NCBI RefSeq assembly: GCF_023487995.1
Contig: NZ_JAMFKN010000003.1
Span: 248,001 to 312,000 of the forward strand
Source: Thermohalobaculum sediminis
Lineage (GTDB): Bacteria; Pseudomonadota; Alphaproteobacteria; Rhodobacterales; Rhodobacteraceae
Direction of reading: 5' to 3'
DNA length: 64,000 nt
Positions 39,785-50,749 of the stretch are shown here, piece by piece. The translations under genes were made by a program, and so were the position numbers. Position 1 is the stretch's first letter, and every line of letters starts with the position of its first letter. The notes beneath the pieces are model-generated. The model was not told where the DNA came from and ran no database searches. It worked only from the letters and a program-made list of their open reading frames with translations.

Positions 39785-40865
39785 CCGCCGCTGGCTTCTC
39801 AAGGGGCTCTCCGCCCTCGCGCTGATCCCCGCCGCCGCCCTGGCGCAGGGCTTCGCGGGGCTGGGCGCGACCGCCAAGGGCTTCGCCGAGGTGCTGCCAT
39901 CGACGCGGCTGCGCTTTCCCGCCGATCACGGACCCCACCCGGATTTCCGGATCGAATGGTGGTACGTGACGGCGGTGCTCACCGACGAGGCGGGCGCCGA
40001 GGCGGGTGTGCAATGGACGCTGTTCCGCATCGCGCTCGCCCCGCCGGACCACGGCGGCGCGGGCTGGCAGACGCCGCAAATCTGGATGGGACATGCCGGT
40101 CTCACGACAGCGACGAGTCATCACCACGCCCAGCGCTATGCCCGCGCAGGCGTGGGGCAGGCGGGGGTGGCGGCCACGCCCTTTGCGGCCTTCATCGACG
40201 ACTGGCGCCTGGCCGAGACCGCCCCGCGCGCGCCCGGCACGCCGGCAAGCGCCCTCGGTCCGGTCGAGATGCGCGCGCACGGGGCCGATTTCGCCTATGA
40301 GCTCGCCCTCGCGACCTACCGAGGCGTGGCGCTGCAAGGAGTCGAGGGCTACAGCGTGAAGTCCGAGCGCGGCCAGGCGTCGCACTACTACTCCCAGCCC
40401 TTCTTCGCGGTCACGGGCTGGATCGCTCCCGGCGGCGCGCGGCGCGCGGTGACCGGGCGCGCCTGGATGGACCGCGAATGGTCGAGCCAGCCGCTCGATG
40501 CCGACCAGGCGGGCTGGGACTGGCTGTCGCTCCACCTGCCCGACGAGCGCAAGCTGATGGTCTACCGCCTGCGCGCGAGGGCCGGCGCACCCTATGTCAC
40601 CGGGAACTGGATCGAGCCGGACGGACGCTCGACGCGGCTAGACCCCGGGACGATCGAGGTCGACCCGCTGGCCGAGGCAGAGGTTGCCGGGCGCAGCATC
40701 CCCGTCCGCTGGCGGATCGCCATCCCGTCCCGCGGGCTCGCGATCGAGACCGAGGCGCTGAACCCGCAAAGCTGGATGGCCACCGACTTCGCCTACTGGG
40801 AGGGGCCGGTGCGCGCGACGGGCACCCATCCCGGCCGCGGCTATCTCGAGATGACGGGCTATTGA
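39774..40865 (+). CDS. Lipocalin-like AttH/CrtC-family protein, Tat-exported
   Basis: 363 aa. The N-terminus MNADRRWLLKGLSALAL carries a twin-arginine motif (RRWLLK), so it should be exported folded. The mature part matches the AttH / hydroxyneurosporene synthase N-terminal lipocalin fold: FRIEWWYVTAVLT, VQWTLFRIAL, YYSQPFFAVTG and DREWSSQPL. In Agrobacterium attH ends the attEFGH ABC operon, which fits this arrangement. CrtC-type carotenoid hydratase activity is possible but no other carotenoid gene is nearby. It overlaps the permease gene by 11 bp. Confidence 0.88.
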   Translation: MNADRRWLLKGLSALALIPAAALAQGFAGLGATAKGFAEVLPSTRLRFPADHGPHPDFRIEWWYVTAVLTDEAGAEAGVQWTLFRIALAPPDHGGAGWQTPQIWMGHAGLTTATSHHHAQRYARAGVGQAGVAATPFAAFIDDWRLAETAPRAPGTPASALGPVEMRAHGADFAYELALATYRGVALQGVEGYSVKSERGQASHYYSQPFFAVTGWIAPGGARRAVTGRAWMDREWSSQPLDADQAGWDWLSLHLPDERKLMVYRLRARAGAPYVTGNWIEPDGRSTRLDPGTIEVDPLAEAEVAGRSIPVRWRIAIPSRGLAIETEALNPQSWMATDFAYWEGPVRATGTHPGRGYLEMTGY

Positions 40866-40916
40866 CCCGCCCGCGCCACCCGCGCGCGCCGCGACGGCCC
40901 GAGCCGGCACCGGGCG

Positions 40917-40939
40917 CGCGGGGGCTCGATGGCCCCGCG
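40917..40939. terminator. Hairpin between convergent genes
   Basis: CGCGGGG and CCCCGCG form a perfect 7-bp stem with a 9-nt loop in the 83-bp gap between the AttH-like gene (+) and the FMN reductase gene (-). It ends 9 bp from the latter's stop. No U tract. Confidence 0.35.
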
Positions 40940-40948
40940 GGACCGGCC

Positions 40949-41476
40949 TCAGATAGCGGCCCGGAGCGCCTCCATCTTCTGGCGCAGGAACTTCTCGGCG
41001 GCCTCGTCCGTGAGCCGTCCATCGGCGTCGAACTTCTTCGACGAATTGCCCACCGAAACCTCGGGCGCGGTGACCAGCCGCACGCCGAAGGGGATCAGCA
41101 TGAGATACAGTGCCGAGGTCGCGCGCTGCCCGCCCGCCATGCCCGCGGCGGCCGAGATCGGCGCCACGGGCTTGCCCTCGGTCGCCATCGGCCGCACCCG
41201 GCTGATCCAGTCGAGGGCGTTCTTCAGCACGCCCGGCGGCGCCTTGTTGTATTCCGGGGTCGAGATCACGATGGCATCCGCCGCCCGGATCTGCTCGACC
41301 AGCCGCGTGACCTCGCCGGGCATCCCCTCGGCCTCGAGGTCGGCGTCGTAGAGCGGCAGACGCAGGTCGGCCATGTCGAAATGGTCGGGGGCGAACAGCC
41401 GCGCGGCCTCCTTCACCAGCATGGTGTTGGTGCTGCCCTTGCGCAGGGCACCCGAGATGCCGAGCAGGCGTGTCAT
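40949..41476 (-). CDS. NADPH-dependent FMN reductase (flavodoxin-like)
   Basis: 175 aa. The phosphate loop of the FMN site is SGALRKGSTNTMLV and the isoalloxazine-binding motif is STPEYNKAPPGVLKNALDW, as in chromate and quinone reductases of the NADPH_FMN family. It reduces quinones or other electrophiles by two-electron transfer. It is the gene upstream of the lpd terminator and has no operon partner. Confidence 0.93.
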   Translation of the reverse strand: MTRLLGISGALRKGSTNTMLVKEAARLFAPDHFDMADLRLPLYDADLEAEGMPGEVTRLVEQIRAADAIVISTPEYNKAPPGVLKNALDWISRVRPMATEGKPVAPISAAAGMAGGQRATSALYLMLIPFGVRLVTAPEVSVGNSSKKFDADGRLTDEAAEKFLRQKMEALRAAI

Positions 41477-41549
41477 GTGGGTCCCTCGTTCTTATGGCTT
41501 CCCAGCAGAGCTAGGCCGGATCGCCGCGCGCGCCAATCCCGCGGACGCG

Positions 41550-41577
41550 AAAAAGGGCGCCCGTGACGGGGCGCCCT
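41550..41577 (-). terminator. Intrinsic terminator of lpd
   Basis: AGGGCGCCC and GGGCGCCCT form a perfect 9-bp stem with a 6-nt loop (41554-41577). It is followed on the transcribed strand by TTTTCGCG. Lying 23 nt after the lpd stop, it is the most canonical rho-independent terminator in the window. Confidence 0.8.
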
Positions 41578-41599
41578 CGGGATCATCCGCGCAGTGCGC

Positions 41600-42988
41600 T
41601 CAGGCGTGAATCGCGCCCTGCCCACAGGCCAGCGCCGCCTCGCGCACCGCCTCGGAATAGGTGGGGTGCGCATGGCAGGTCATGGCGATGTCCTCGGCCG
41701 CGGCGCCGAACTCCATGGCGACGCAGATCTCGTGAATCAGATCGCCCGCACCCGGTCCGATGATATGCGCGCCCAGCACGCGGTCGGTCTCGGCATCGGC
41801 GAGGATCTTGACGAAGCCGTCCGACACCAGGTTCGCCTTGGCCCGGCCGTTCGCGAGGAAGGGGAACTTGCCGACCTTGTACTTGCGGCCCTCGGCCTTC
41901 AGCTGTTCCTCGGTCTTGCCCACGCTCGCGACCTCGGGGGCGGTGTAGATCACGCCCGGGATCACGCCGTAATTGACGTGGCCGTGGCGGCCGGCGATCA
42001 CGTCCGCCGCCGCCATGCCCTCGTCCTCGGCCTTGTGCGCCAGCATCGGGCCCTCGATCACGTCGCCGATGGCGTAGATGCCGGGGATGTTGGTCCGCCA
42101 GTGGCCATCGGTCTTGATCTGACCCTTGTCCGTCATCTCGACCCCCAGCCGGTCGAGGCCCAGCCCCGCCGTGTAGGGCTTCCGCCCGGTCGCGACCAGC
42201 ACGACATCGGCGTCGATCGTCTGCTCGCTGTCGTCCTTGCGCAGCCGGTAGGTGACCTTGAGCTTGGTCTTGAGCGTCTCGACCCCCTGCACCGCCGCGC
42301 CGAGCACGAACTTGAAGCCCTGCTTGCCCAGGATGCGCTGGAAGTGCTTGACCACCTCGCCATCCTGCCCCGGCGTGATCTGGTCGAGATACTCGACCAC
42401 CGTGACCTCGGCGCCGAGGCGTCCCCAGACCGAACCGAGCTCGAGCCCGATCACACCAGCCCCGATCACCACCAGCTTCTTCGGCACCGAGGTCAGCTCG
42501 AGCGCCCCGGTCGATGTCACGACGCGCTTCTCGTCGACCTCGACACCCTTCAGCGCGGCGGGCTCGGACCCGGTGGCGATCACGATGTTCTTCGCGTTCA
42601 GGACCTCGTCGCCCACCTTGACCTGGCCGGGGGCGACGATCTCGGCCCAGCCCTTCACATAGGTCACCTTGTTCTTCTTGAAGAGGAACTCGATGCCCTT
42701 GGTGTTGACGTCGATCGCCTCCTGCTTGTAGGCGATCATCTGGGGCACATCGACCTCGAGACCCGAGGCCTTGATGCCCATCTTGCGGAAGTTGCCCTCG
42801 GCCTCGTGCAGCATCTCGGAGGCATGCAGGAGCGCCTTCGATGGGATGCAGCCGACATTGAGGCAGGTGCCGCCCAGCGCGCCGCGCCCCTCGATGCAGG
42901 CCACCTTGAGCCCGTTCTGCGCCGCCCGGATCGCGCAGACATAGCCGCCCGGGCCGCCGCCGATCACCACCACGTCATAGTCGGCCAT
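41600..42988 (-). CDS. lpdA: Dihydrolipoyl dehydrogenase (E3 component)
   Basis: 462 aa flavoprotein that reoxidises dihydrolipoyl groups of 2-oxoglutarate dehydrogenase. FAD motif [15 protein letters not shown], redox disulfide C42-C47 ([20 protein letters not shown]), NAD motif [13 protein letters not shown] and the C-terminal active-site HAHPTYSEA are all visible. It is the last gene of the suc-lpd group and ends at a strong terminator. Confidence 0.98.
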   Translation of the reverse strand: MADYDVVVIGGGPGGYVCAIRAAQNGLKVACIEGRGALGGTCLNVGCIPSKALLHASEMLHEAEGNFRKMGIKASGLEVDVPQMIAYKQEAIDVNTKGIEFLFKKNKVTYVKGWAEIVAPGQVKVGDEVLNAKNIVIATGSEPAALKGVEVDEKRVVTSTGALELTSVPKKLVVIGAGVIGLELGSVWGRLGAEVTVVEYLDQITPGQDGEVVKHFQRILGKQGFKFVLGAAVQGVETLKTKLKVTYRLRKDDSEQTIDADVVLVATGRKPYTAGLGLDRLGVEMTDKGQIKTDGHWRTNIPGIYAIGDVIEGPMLAHKAEDEGMAAADVIAGRHGHVNYGVIPGVIYTAPEVASVGKTEEQLKAEGRKYKVGKFPFLANGRAKANLVSDGFVKILADAETDRVLGAHIIGPGAGDLIHEICVAMEFGAAAEDIAMTCHAHPTYSEAVREAALACGQGAIHA

Positions 42989-43110
42989 CGAATGTCCCCT
43001 CTCCTGTCCGTCCGCCCCTGCGGGCTCTCCCGGCGCGTCCGCACGCGTCCGGGCGCCCCTGCGTCAAGCCCTGATCGCCCATCCGGGCGCCCATTCCCCA
43101 GCGCCTCGCG

Positions 43111-43533
43111 TCAGGCGCTCCCCGGGTCGCGCGCGGCCCCGATCGGCACGCGCGCGCACCAGGCCAGCAGCGCCGCCATCATCGGCGCATAGACTGCGAC
43201 GAACCCCGCTGCAGCGACCGGAGCGCCATTGGGCCCCAGCACCGCCCGCAGCGCCAGCGCCCCGGCCAGCGCATGCAGCGTCGCGAGGATGCCCATCTCG
43301 GTCACTGCCCCGTTCCCCCGCCTCAGCCGCCAGCGCGCCCAGACCATCACGATGCCGATGACGAGCGCGATGACCGCGGCGAACAGGTAGCCCAGTTGCG
43401 GCGGCATCCCCAGCGCCTGGCGCATGCTCAGCGCCGCAACCGCGCCGATGGCCCCCATGGGCCCGACCACGGCCATCAGCCGCGGCACGGCGGCGTCGCG
43501 GATGCGGAGTGTGGCATGTGCCCATCCCGTCAT
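43111..43533 (-). CDS. Small integral membrane protein, function unknown
   Basis: 140 aa with about four hydrophobic helices (around 16-38, 45-65, 78-100, 105-125) separated by short Arg-rich loops (WARWRLRRGNG). No family recognised. It lies between sucB (20 bp upstream) and lpdA, in the same direction. Position and coding potential support a real gene; I know of no function. Confidence 0.7.
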   Translation of the reverse strand: MTGWAHATLRIRDAAVPRLMAVVGPMGAIGAVAALSMRQALGMPPQLGYLFAAVIALVIGIVMVWARWRLRRGNGAVTEMGILATLHALAGALALRAVLGPNGAPVAAAGFVAVYAPMMAALLAWCARVPIGAARDPGSA

Positions 43534-43553
43534 CCGCCACCGCCCCCCGGGTC

Positions 43554-44786
43554 TCAGAGATCCATCAGCAGGCGGCGCGGATCCTCGAGGCTTTCCTTGA
43601 CCCGCACGAGGAAGGTCACCGCCTCCTTGCCGTCGATGATCCGGTGGTCATAGCTCAGCGCCAGGTACATCATCGGCCGCGCCACGATCTGCCCGCCCAC
43701 GACCATCGGGCGCTCCTGGATCTTGTGCATGCCCAGGATGCCCGACTGCGGCGGGTTCAGGATCGGCGAGGACATCAGCGAGCCATAGACGCCGCCGTTC
43801 GAGATGGTGAAGGTGCCGCCCTGCATCTCGGCCATCGACAGCTTGCCGTCGCGGGCCTTCACGCCGAACTCGGCTATCTTCTTCTCGATCTCGGCGAAGC
43901 TCATGGCGTCGGCATCGCGCACCACGGGCACGACGAGGCCCGAGGGCGTGCCGACCGCGACGCCGACATGGCAGTAGTTCTTGTAGACGATCTCGTCGCC
44001 GTCGATCTCGGCATTGACCGCCGGGATCTCCTTCAGCGCGTGGCAGCAGGCCTTCACGAAGAAGGACATGAAGCCCAGCTTCACGCCGTGCTTCTTCTCG
44101 AAGATGTCCTTGAACTCGTTGCGGATGCCCATCACGCCCGACATGTCCACCTCGTTGTAGGTGGTCAGCATGGCGGCGGTGTTCTGGGCCTCCTTCAGGC
44201 GGCGCGCGATGGTCTGGCGCAGCCGGGTCATCTTCACCCGCTTCTCGCGCTCGGGCGCGGCGGCGGGCGCCGAGGGGGCGGCCGGCACCGGGGCCGCCGG
44301 CGCGGCGGCCGCCGGGCGCGGGGCAGCGGCGGCGCGGGCCACGTCCTCCTTCATGACGCGGCCATCCCGTCCAGTGCCGTCGACCTGATCGCGGCTGAGC
44401 CCCGCCTCGGCCATCGCCTTCTTCGCCGAGGGCGCATCCTCGACATCGGCGCGCGGCTCGACCGCGGTGGGGCCGGCGCCGGGTTCGGGCACGCTCGCCG
44501 CCGCGGGCTCGGGCGCCGCCTTCGCGGCGGGCTTCGCCGCAGCGCCTGCGCCGTCCTCGATCGTGGCAAGGAGCGCATCCACCCCCACGGTCTCGCCCGC
44601 CTTGGCGACATGCTCGCCCATCACGCCGGCGGCGGGCGAGGGCACCTCGACGGTCACCTTGTCGGTCTCGAGCTCGCACAGCATCTCGTCGGCGGCAACC
44701 GCCTCGCCAGGCTGCTTGAACCAGGTCGCGACGGTCGCCTCGGTCACCGATTCGCCCAGCGTCGGAACCCTGACTTCGATGGTCAT
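43554..44786 (-). CDS. sucB: Dihydrolipoyllysine-residue succinyltransferase (E2 of 2-oxoglutarate dehydrogenase)
   Basis: 410 aa from the ATG at 44786. One lipoyl domain (1-77) with the lipoylated K43 in [15 protein letters not shown] Pro/Ala-rich linker, a peripheral-subunit-binding domain (about 112-150), a second Ala/Pro linker and the catalytic domain follow, with [10 protein letters not shown] near the C-terminus. It forms the core of the complex with SucA and LpdA. Both partners are encoded next to it. Confidence 0.97.
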   Translation of the reverse strand: MTIEVRVPTLGESVTEATVATWFKQPGEAVAADEMLCELETDKVTVEVPSPAAGVMGEHVAKAGETVGVDALLATIEDGAGAAAKPAAKAAPEPAAASVPEPGAGPTAVEPRADVEDAPSAKKAMAEAGLSRDQVDGTGRDGRVMKEDVARAAAAPRPAAAAPAAPVPAAPSAPAAAPEREKRVKMTRLRQTIARRLKEAQNTAAMLTTYNEVDMSGVMGIRNEFKDIFEKKHGVKLGFMSFFVKACCHALKEIPAVNAEIDGDEIVYKNYCHVGVAVGTPSGLVVPVVRDADAMSFAEIEKKIAEFGVKARDGKLSMAEMQGGTFTISNGGVYGSLMSSPILNPPQSGILGMHKIQERPMVVGGQIVARPMMYLALSYDHRIIDGKEAVTFLVRVKESLEDPRRLLMDL

Positions 44787-44808
44787 ACTCTGTGTCCCCT
44801 TGATCCGT

Positions 44809-47757
44809 TCAGAGCGTGAGCGCGGCGTTGACCAGCGCGTCCTGCTCGGCCTTGTGCTGGCTTGCGAGCCCGGTCGCAGGCGAGGCCGAGGCCGCGCGGC
44901 CAGCATAGACCGGCCGCGACACCTTGGCGCCGATCCGCGTCAGCACCCATTCGATGTTCGGCTCGACGAAGAACCATGCCCCCTGGTTCTTCGGCTCCTC
45001 CTGGCACCACACGACATCGGCGTTACGGAAGCGCTGCAGCTCGCGCGTGAGGCTGAGGGCCGGGAAGGGATAGAACTGCTCGAGCCGCATCAGGTAGACG
45101 TCATCGAGCCCGCGCGCGTCGCGCTCTTCCAGCAGGTCGTAATAGACCTTGCCCGAGCAGATCACGACGCGGCGGATCTGGTCGTCCGCCTTCAGCTTCA
45201 GCTCCGAGCCGCCCATCTCGGCATCGTCCCACAGCACGCGATGGAACGACGAGCCTTCGGCCATTTCCTCGAGCTTCGAGACGCAGCGCTTGTGCCGCAG
45301 CAGCGACTTCGGCGTCATCAGCACCAGCGGCTTGCGGAAGCTGCGGTGAAGCTGGCGGCGCAGGATGTGGAAGTAGTTCGCAGGCGTCGTGCAGTTGGCG
45401 ACGATCCAGTTGTCCTCGGCCGAGAGCTGCAGGTAGCGCTCGAGCCGGGCCGAGGAGTGCTCGGGCCCCTGCCCCTCGAAGCCGTGGGGCAGCAGCATCA
45501 CCAGGCCCGACATGCGCAGCCACTTGCGCTCGCCCGAGCTGATGAACTGGTCGATCATGATCTGGGCGCCGTTGGCGAAGTCGCCGAACTGCGCCTCCCA
45601 CAGCACCAGCGCCTTTGGCTCGGCGAGGCTGAAGCCGTATTCATAGCCCAGCACCGCGTATTCCGAGAGCATCGAGTCGATGACCTCGTATTCCGCCTGC
45701 CCCTCCATGATGTGGTTGAGCGGGTAGTAGCGCTCCTCGGTCTCCTGGTCGATGATGCCGGAATGGCGCTGGCTGAAGGTGCCGCGGGTGCAGTCCTGCC
45801 CCGAGAGACGGACCTTGTAGCCCTCGGTCAGCAGCGTGCCGAAGGCGAGCGCCTCGGCGGTCGCCCAGTCGATGCCCTCGCCGGAATCGATCATCTGCTT
45901 CTTGGCTTCCAGCAGGCGCTCGATCGTCCGGTGCGGCTTGAACTCGGCCGGCAGCCGGGTCAGCGCGGCGCCGACGCGCCTCAGCGTCTCCATCGGCACC
46001 GCCGTCTGGCCACGCTGATATTCCTCGCCCGACTTGCTCAGGCCCGACCAGCGGCCGTCCAGCCAGTCGGCCTTGTTCGGCTTGTAGTCCTTCGCCGCCT
46101 CGAACTCGTCGTTCAGGAAGGACTGGAAGGCGGCCTTGGCCTGCTCGACCTCGTCCGCGTCGATCAGCCCATCCTCGACCAGCCGCTCGGTATAGAGCTG
46201 AAGGGTCGTCTTCTGCTTGCGGATCGCCTTGTACATGAGGGGCTGGGTGAACATCGGTTCATCCCCCTCGTTGTGGCCGAAGCGGCGGTAGCAGAAGATG
46301 TCGATCACCACGTCGCGCTGGAACAGCTGGCGGAACTCGGTCGCCACCTTGGCGGCGTGGACCACCGCCTCGGGGTCGTCGCCGTTCACGTGGAAGATGG
46401 GGCAGTCCACCATCTTGGCGATGTCGGTTGGATAAGGCGACGAACGCGAGTGGTGCGGCGCCGTTGTGAAGCCGATCTGGTTGTTGACGACGATGTGAAT
46501 GGTGCCGCCCGTGCGGTGCCCCTTGAGGCCCGAGAGACCGAAGCACTCGGCCACAACGCCCTGCCCCGCGAAGGCCGCGTCGCCATGCAGCAGGATCGGG
46601 ATGACGCTGGTGCGGTCGTTGCCCGCGATCTCCTGCTTCGCGCGCACCTTGCCCAGCACGACCGGGTTCACCGCCTCGAGGTGGCTGGGGTTCGCGGTCA
46701 GGCTGAGATGCACGGTGTTGCCGTCGAACTCGCGGTCCGACGAGGCGCCAAGGTGATACTTCACGTCGCCCGAGCCGTCGACATCCTGCGGCTTGAAGCT
46801 GCCGCCCTGGAACTCGTTGAAGATCGCCCGGTAGGGCTTCGACATGACGTTGGCCAGCACCGACAGGCGCCCGCGATGCGGCATGCCGATCACGATCTCC
46901 TTGGCGCCCAGCGCACCGCCGCGCTTGATGATCTGCTCCATCGCCGGGATCAGCGCCTCGCCGCCGTCGAGGCCGAAGCGCTTGGTGCCGGTGTACTTCA
47001 CGTGCAGGAACTTCTCGAAGCCCTCGGCCTCGACCAGCTTGTTCAGGATCGCCTTGCGACCCCGCTTGGTGAACTGGATTTCCTTGCCATAGCCTTCGAT
47101 GCGCTGCTGCAGCCAGGACTTGGGCTCGGGGTCCTGCAGGTGCATGAACTGCAGCGCGAAGGTCCCCTGGTAGGTCCGCTTCAGCAGCGCCTCGATCTCG
47201 CGCATGGTGGCGTATTCGAGGCCCAGCACGTTGTCGATGAAGATCGGCCGGTCGAGATCGGCCTCCTTGAAGCCGAAGAAGCGCGGGTCGAACTCTGGGT
47301 GCTGGACATGGCCCGTCAGCCGCAGCGGGTCGAGGTCGGCGCCCAGGTGCCCGCGCGAACGGAACGAGCGGATGTACATGATCGCCCGGATCGAATCGAG
47401 CACGGCCGCGCGCATCTGGGCCGCGTCGATCATGTCGCCCTTGGCAGCCGCCTTGGCCTCGATCTTCTTCGCGAGCTTCGCGGCGCCCGGCACCTGGTCC
47501 CACTGGCCGTCGAGCGCGGCCACCAGCTCGCCATTCGCCGTGGGCGGCCAGTCGCGCCGCTCCCAGGGCGCGCCCTCGGCCTCGGCGGTCACCGCGCTCG
47601 GGTCATCCCCCAGCGCGGCGAACCAGGCGGCCCAGCTCGGGTCCACCGACGCGGGGTCGGCGACGTAGCGCGCATAGAGCTGCTCGACATACTCGGCGTT
47701 GTGCCCTTGCAGGAAGGACGAAGCGTGAAGCTGAAAGTTCTGGCTCTGATCGTTCAT
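44809..47757 (-). CDS. sucA: 2-oxoglutarate dehydrogenase E1 component
   Basis: 982 aa from the ATG at 47757 ([20 protein letters not shown]), which matches the usual N-terminus; an in-frame ATG at 47844 lies in leader sequence. The ThDP-binding motif spans [15 protein letters not shown] to VVNNQIGF; the transketolase-like domain includes [20 protein letters not shown]. It decarboxylates 2-oxoglutarate and succinylates the E2 lipoyl group. It heads sucA-sucB; a strong hairpin separates it from sucCD. Confidence 0.98.
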   Translation of the reverse strand: MNDQSQNFQLHASSFLQGHNAEYVEQLYARYVADPASVDPSWAAWFAALGDDPSAVTAEAEGAPWERRDWPPTANGELVAALDGQWDQVPGAAKLAKKIEAKAAAKGDMIDAAQMRAAVLDSIRAIMYIRSFRSRGHLGADLDPLRLTGHVQHPEFDPRFFGFKEADLDRPIFIDNVLGLEYATMREIEALLKRTYQGTFALQFMHLQDPEPKSWLQQRIEGYGKEIQFTKRGRKAILNKLVEAEGFEKFLHVKYTGTKRFGLDGGEALIPAMEQIIKRGGALGAKEIVIGMPHRGRLSVLANVMSKPYRAIFNEFQGGSFKPQDVDGSGDVKYHLGASSDREFDGNTVHLSLTANPSHLEAVNPVVLGKVRAKQEIAGNDRTSVIPILLHGDAAFAGQGVVAECFGLSGLKGHRTGGTIHIVVNNQIGFTTAPHHSRSSPYPTDIAKMVDCPIFHVNGDDPEAVVHAAKVATEFRQLFQRDVVIDIFCYRRFGHNEGDEPMFTQPLMYKAIRKQKTTLQLYTERLVEDGLIDADEVEQAKAAFQSFLNDEFEAAKDYKPNKADWLDGRWSGLSKSGEEYQRGQTAVPMETLRRVGAALTRLPAEFKPHRTIERLLEAKKQMIDSGEGIDWATAEALAFGTLLTEGYKVRLSGQDCTRGTFSQRHSGIIDQETEERYYPLNHIMEGQAEYEVIDSMLSEYAVLGYEYGFSLAEPKALVLWEAQFGDFANGAQIMIDQFISSGERKWLRMSGLVMLLPHGFEGQGPEHSSARLERYLQLSAEDNWIVANCTTPANYFHILRRQLHRSFRKPLVLMTPKSLLRHKRCVSKLEEMAEGSSFHRVLWDDAEMGGSELKLKADDQIRRVVICSGKVYYDLLEERDARGLDDVYLMRLEQFYPFPALSLTRELQRFRNADVVWCQEEPKNQGAWFFVEPNIEWVLTRIGAKVSRPVYAGRAASASPATGLASQHKAEQDALVNAALTL

Positions 47758-47874
47758 GGTCGCGCCAATCGGGAGGGCCTTGCAGCCCCCCTTTCCCCAG
47801 ATGTCACAGGGCCGCATCTCCCAGGCCCCACTTGCCTTTGCCATGCCGCCCTCTCACGGGGCCGCTCTGGCGAT

Positions 47875-47905
47875 GCGGGCGGCGCAGCTTGCCTGCGCCG
47901 CCCGC
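47875..47905 (-). terminator. 13-bp hairpin between sucD and sucA
   Basis: GCGGGCGGCGCAG and CTGCGCCGCCCGC form a perfect 13-bp stem with loop CTTGC (on the plus strand), starting 7 nt after the sucD stop. No U tract follows. It probably terminates or attenuates sucCD transcription, or protects the sucCD 3' end. Confidence 0.55.
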
Positions 47906-47911
47906 CTATCC

Positions 47912-48796
47912 TTACCGACCGAGCGCCTTAAGCAAAGCCTCTCCGAGGCCCGCGGGGCTTTCTGCGACCACAATCCCGGCGGATTGCATCGCCTCGATCT
48001 TGTCCTCGGCGCCGCCCTTGCCCCCCGAAATGATGGCACCCGCGTGCCCCATCCGGCGGCCCGGGGGGGCCGTGCGCCCGGCGATGAAGCCCGCGATGGG
48101 CTTCGAGCGGCCGCGCTTGCGCTCGTCCGCGATGAACGCGGCCGCGTCCTCCTCGGCCGAGCCGCCAATCTCGCCGATCATGATGATCGACTCGGTCTCC
48201 GGATCGCCCAGCAGGAGCTCGAGCGCGTCGATGTGCTCGGTCCCCTTGATCGGGTCGCCGCCGATGCCGATGCAGGTCGACTGCCCCAGCCCCGCGGCGG
48301 TGGTCTGCGCCACGGCCTCATAGGTAAGCGTGCCCGACCGCGACACAATCCCCACCGAACCGCGCCGGTGGATATGACCCGGCATGATGCCGATCTTGCA
48401 GGCGTCTGGGGTGATGATTCCCGGGCAGTTCGGGCCGATCAGCCGCGAGGCCGACCCGCCCAGCGCGCGCTTGACCTTCATCATGTCCATCACCGGGATG
48501 CCCTCAGTGATGCAGACGATCAGCGGGATCTCGGCGTCGATCGCCTCGAGGATGGCGTCCGCGGCGAAGGGGGGCGGCACGTAGATCGCGGTCGCGTCCG
48601 CGCCCGTCTTTGCCACGGCGTCGGCCACGGTATCGAAGACGGGCAGGCCGATATGGGTCGAGCCGCCCTTGCCCGGCGTGACGCCGCCGACCATCCGGGT
48701 GCCGTAGGCGATCGCCTGCTCGGTGTGGAAGGTGCCCTGCGCGCCGGTGAGGCCCTGGCAGATGACCTTGGTGTTCTCGTCGACCAGAACCGCCAT
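47912..48796 (-). CDS. sucD: Succinyl-CoA synthetase alpha subunit
   Basis: 294 aa from the ATG at 48796. CoA-binding motif [36 protein letters not shown], and the phospho-histidine region [19 protein letters not shown] with the active His in GHAGA. It makes GTP/ATP from succinyl-CoA with SucC. The sucC stop and this ATG are one base apart (TGATATG), which implies coupled translation. Confidence 0.98.
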   Translation of the reverse strand: MAVLVDENTKVICQGLTGAQGTFHTEQAIAYGTRMVGGVTPGKGGSTHIGLPVFDTVADAVAKTGADATAIYVPPPFAADAILEAIDAEIPLIVCITEGIPVMDMMKVKRALGGSASRLIGPNCPGIITPDACKIGIMPGHIHRRGSVGIVSRSGTLTYEAVAQTTAAGLGQSTCIGIGGDPIKGTEHIDALELLLGDPETESIIMIGEIGGSAEEDAAAFIADERKRGRSKPIAGFIAGRTAPPGRRMGHAGAIISGGKGGAEDKIEAMQSAGIVVAESPAGLGEALLKALGR

Positions 48797-48797
48797 A

Positions 48798-49997
<1,200 letters not shown>

Positions 49998-50118
49998 TGC
50001 CTTTTCCGCCCTCCCCATCGCGTTCGCGGCCTCGCCGCCCTGGGTTCGTTCTCTGTTGGCGCGATCGGGGCGCGGAAGTGCCGTCCCGTCCGTCGCATCC
50101 CGCCCGTCTGGCGCCCTT

Positions 50119-50147
50119 CCTCTAGCTTGCGGTGCGCCATGCTGCAA
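50119..50147 (-). promoter_or_regulatory. Candidate promoter for sucCD
   Basis: On the minus strand, TTGCAG, a 17-bp spacer and TAGAGG, with a predicted start about 115 nt before sucC. Both boxes match only 3 of 6 consensus bases. The TGC-repeat element at 50138-50162 overlaps the -35 box, which would suit repression. Confidence 0.3.
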
Positions 50148-50162
50148 CTGCACAATGCACCC
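50138..50162. promoter_or_regulatory. TGC-repeat element, PhaR-site-like, copy 2 (sucC side)
   Basis: The site contains CATGCTGCAACTGCACAATG, three phased TGC(A) units. Its reverse complement closely matches the elements at 18831-18845 and 50751-50769. PhaR recognition is inferred from the TGC-dyad character. Confidence 0.4.
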
Positions 50163-50205
50163 TGTGACAACGGACCACCTTGCGGTCCGCGAAACGGCAG
50201 GTATG

Positions 50206-50215
50206 TGGTATACCA
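50206..50215. promoter_or_regulatory. Perfect 10-bp palindrome TGGTATACCA
   Basis: TGGTATACCA resembles the NGGT-N-ACCN operators of GntR-family regulators. It lies about 210 bp upstream of sucC. No GntR gene is in the window. A chance occurrence cannot be excluded. Confidence 0.3.
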
Positions 50216-50456
50216 GAGCGACCAAGCTGTCTACCAGCGTCGACCGCCCGGAGAGGCCACATCGTCCGCCCGAACGCGGATCGGGGTCCCAGGCCGACGA
50301 AAGGCCGGACATGTCGGAACCGGGCGGGTGGTCGGCGGAATGCCTGCCAGAGCGGCGCAGACCGGCGCGCCGACCGCGAGCGCGCAGAGAAGCGGAGTGG
50401 AGATGCGCACGGACCGGGGAGGCCCCTGCCACCCCGGTCCCATCTACGGCTCGGCG

Positions 50457-50666
50457 TCAGCCCGCCAGACGGCGGCGGCGGAACCTCAACGTGGCGCCTG
50501 AGATCTGTCCGCGCACCGCTAACGCGCCTGCACGCAGCCACCGCGCGAATGCCTCGGCCCGAAGGCGCTGGCCCTCGCGGATCGCCGCGTCGATCACCTC
50601 GGGGCTGATGCGAGGGATATCGCCCGCCTCGCGGGCGCGGATCTGGTCGATGGTCGGTCTGCTCAT
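50457..50666 (-). CDS. Small 69-aa protein of unknown function
   Basis: The ATG at 50666 has GGAGG 6 nt upstream. The protein is helical and very basic at its C-terminus (LRFRRRRLAG). The segment IREGQRLRAEAFARWLRAGA recalls short Rhodobacterales proteins with an (A/E)-LRAEA-x-LR motif, a tentative likeness. Its leader is nearly 70% identical to that of the GNAT gene at 18.1 kb, which is the best argument that it is expressed. It lies between sucC and mdh, in the same direction. Confidence 0.65.
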   Translation of the reverse strand: MSRPTIDQIRAREAGDIPRISPEVIDAAIREGQRLRAEAFARWLRAGALAVRGQISGATLRFRRRRLAG

Positions 50667-50745
50667 GGAAAACCTCCGTCACACGATGTGTCACGGGCGT
50701 CTTCCTCCCGATGCAGCGGACGTGGACCGTCTTTTTGCGCTGCAC
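50667..50745 (-). promoter_or_regulatory. Conserved leader, copy B (upstream of the 69-aa ORF)
   Basis: Order on the minus strand: GTGCAGCGCAAAA, CTGC, GGGAGGAAGA, GTGAC, and GACGGAGGTTTTCC directly before the ATG. It aligns base for base with 18763-18830 from the start codon upward. The internal GTG (50694) is 28 nt before the main ATG in both copies, in another frame, and has GGAGG 9 nt upstream in both. Confidence 0.6.
50732..50745. promoter_or_regulatory. TGC-repeat element, PhaR-site-like, copy 3
   Basis: TTTTTGCGCTGCAC is nearly identical to TTTTGCACTGCAC at 18831 and holds the same place relative to leader B as that element does to leader A. It would sit at the transcription start of the candidate promoter at 50750-50778. 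Confidence 0.4.
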
Positions 50746-50749
50746 CCTG

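Larger units (their letters stand above)
49998..50456 (-). other. Non-coding region upstream of sucC
   Basis: 459 bp without a credible gene. It contains a candidate promoter, a TGC-repeat element and the palindrome TGGTATACCA listed separately. It also has a weak hairpin (CGGACC / GGTCCG, 50171-50189). The open frames here have Arg/Pro-rich translations typical of shadow frames. Confidence 0.6.

Noticed and set aside
47758-47911. Possible sucA- or sucC-type RNA leader motif
   Set aside because: The sucA and sucC RNA motifs I know of are described from other proteobacterial classes. I see only the sucD hairpin here and no matching conserved core.
44467-47931. Open frame of 1154 codons on the plus strand
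   Set aside because: It is antisense to sucA and the start of sucB; low-complexity composition and no recognisable domain.
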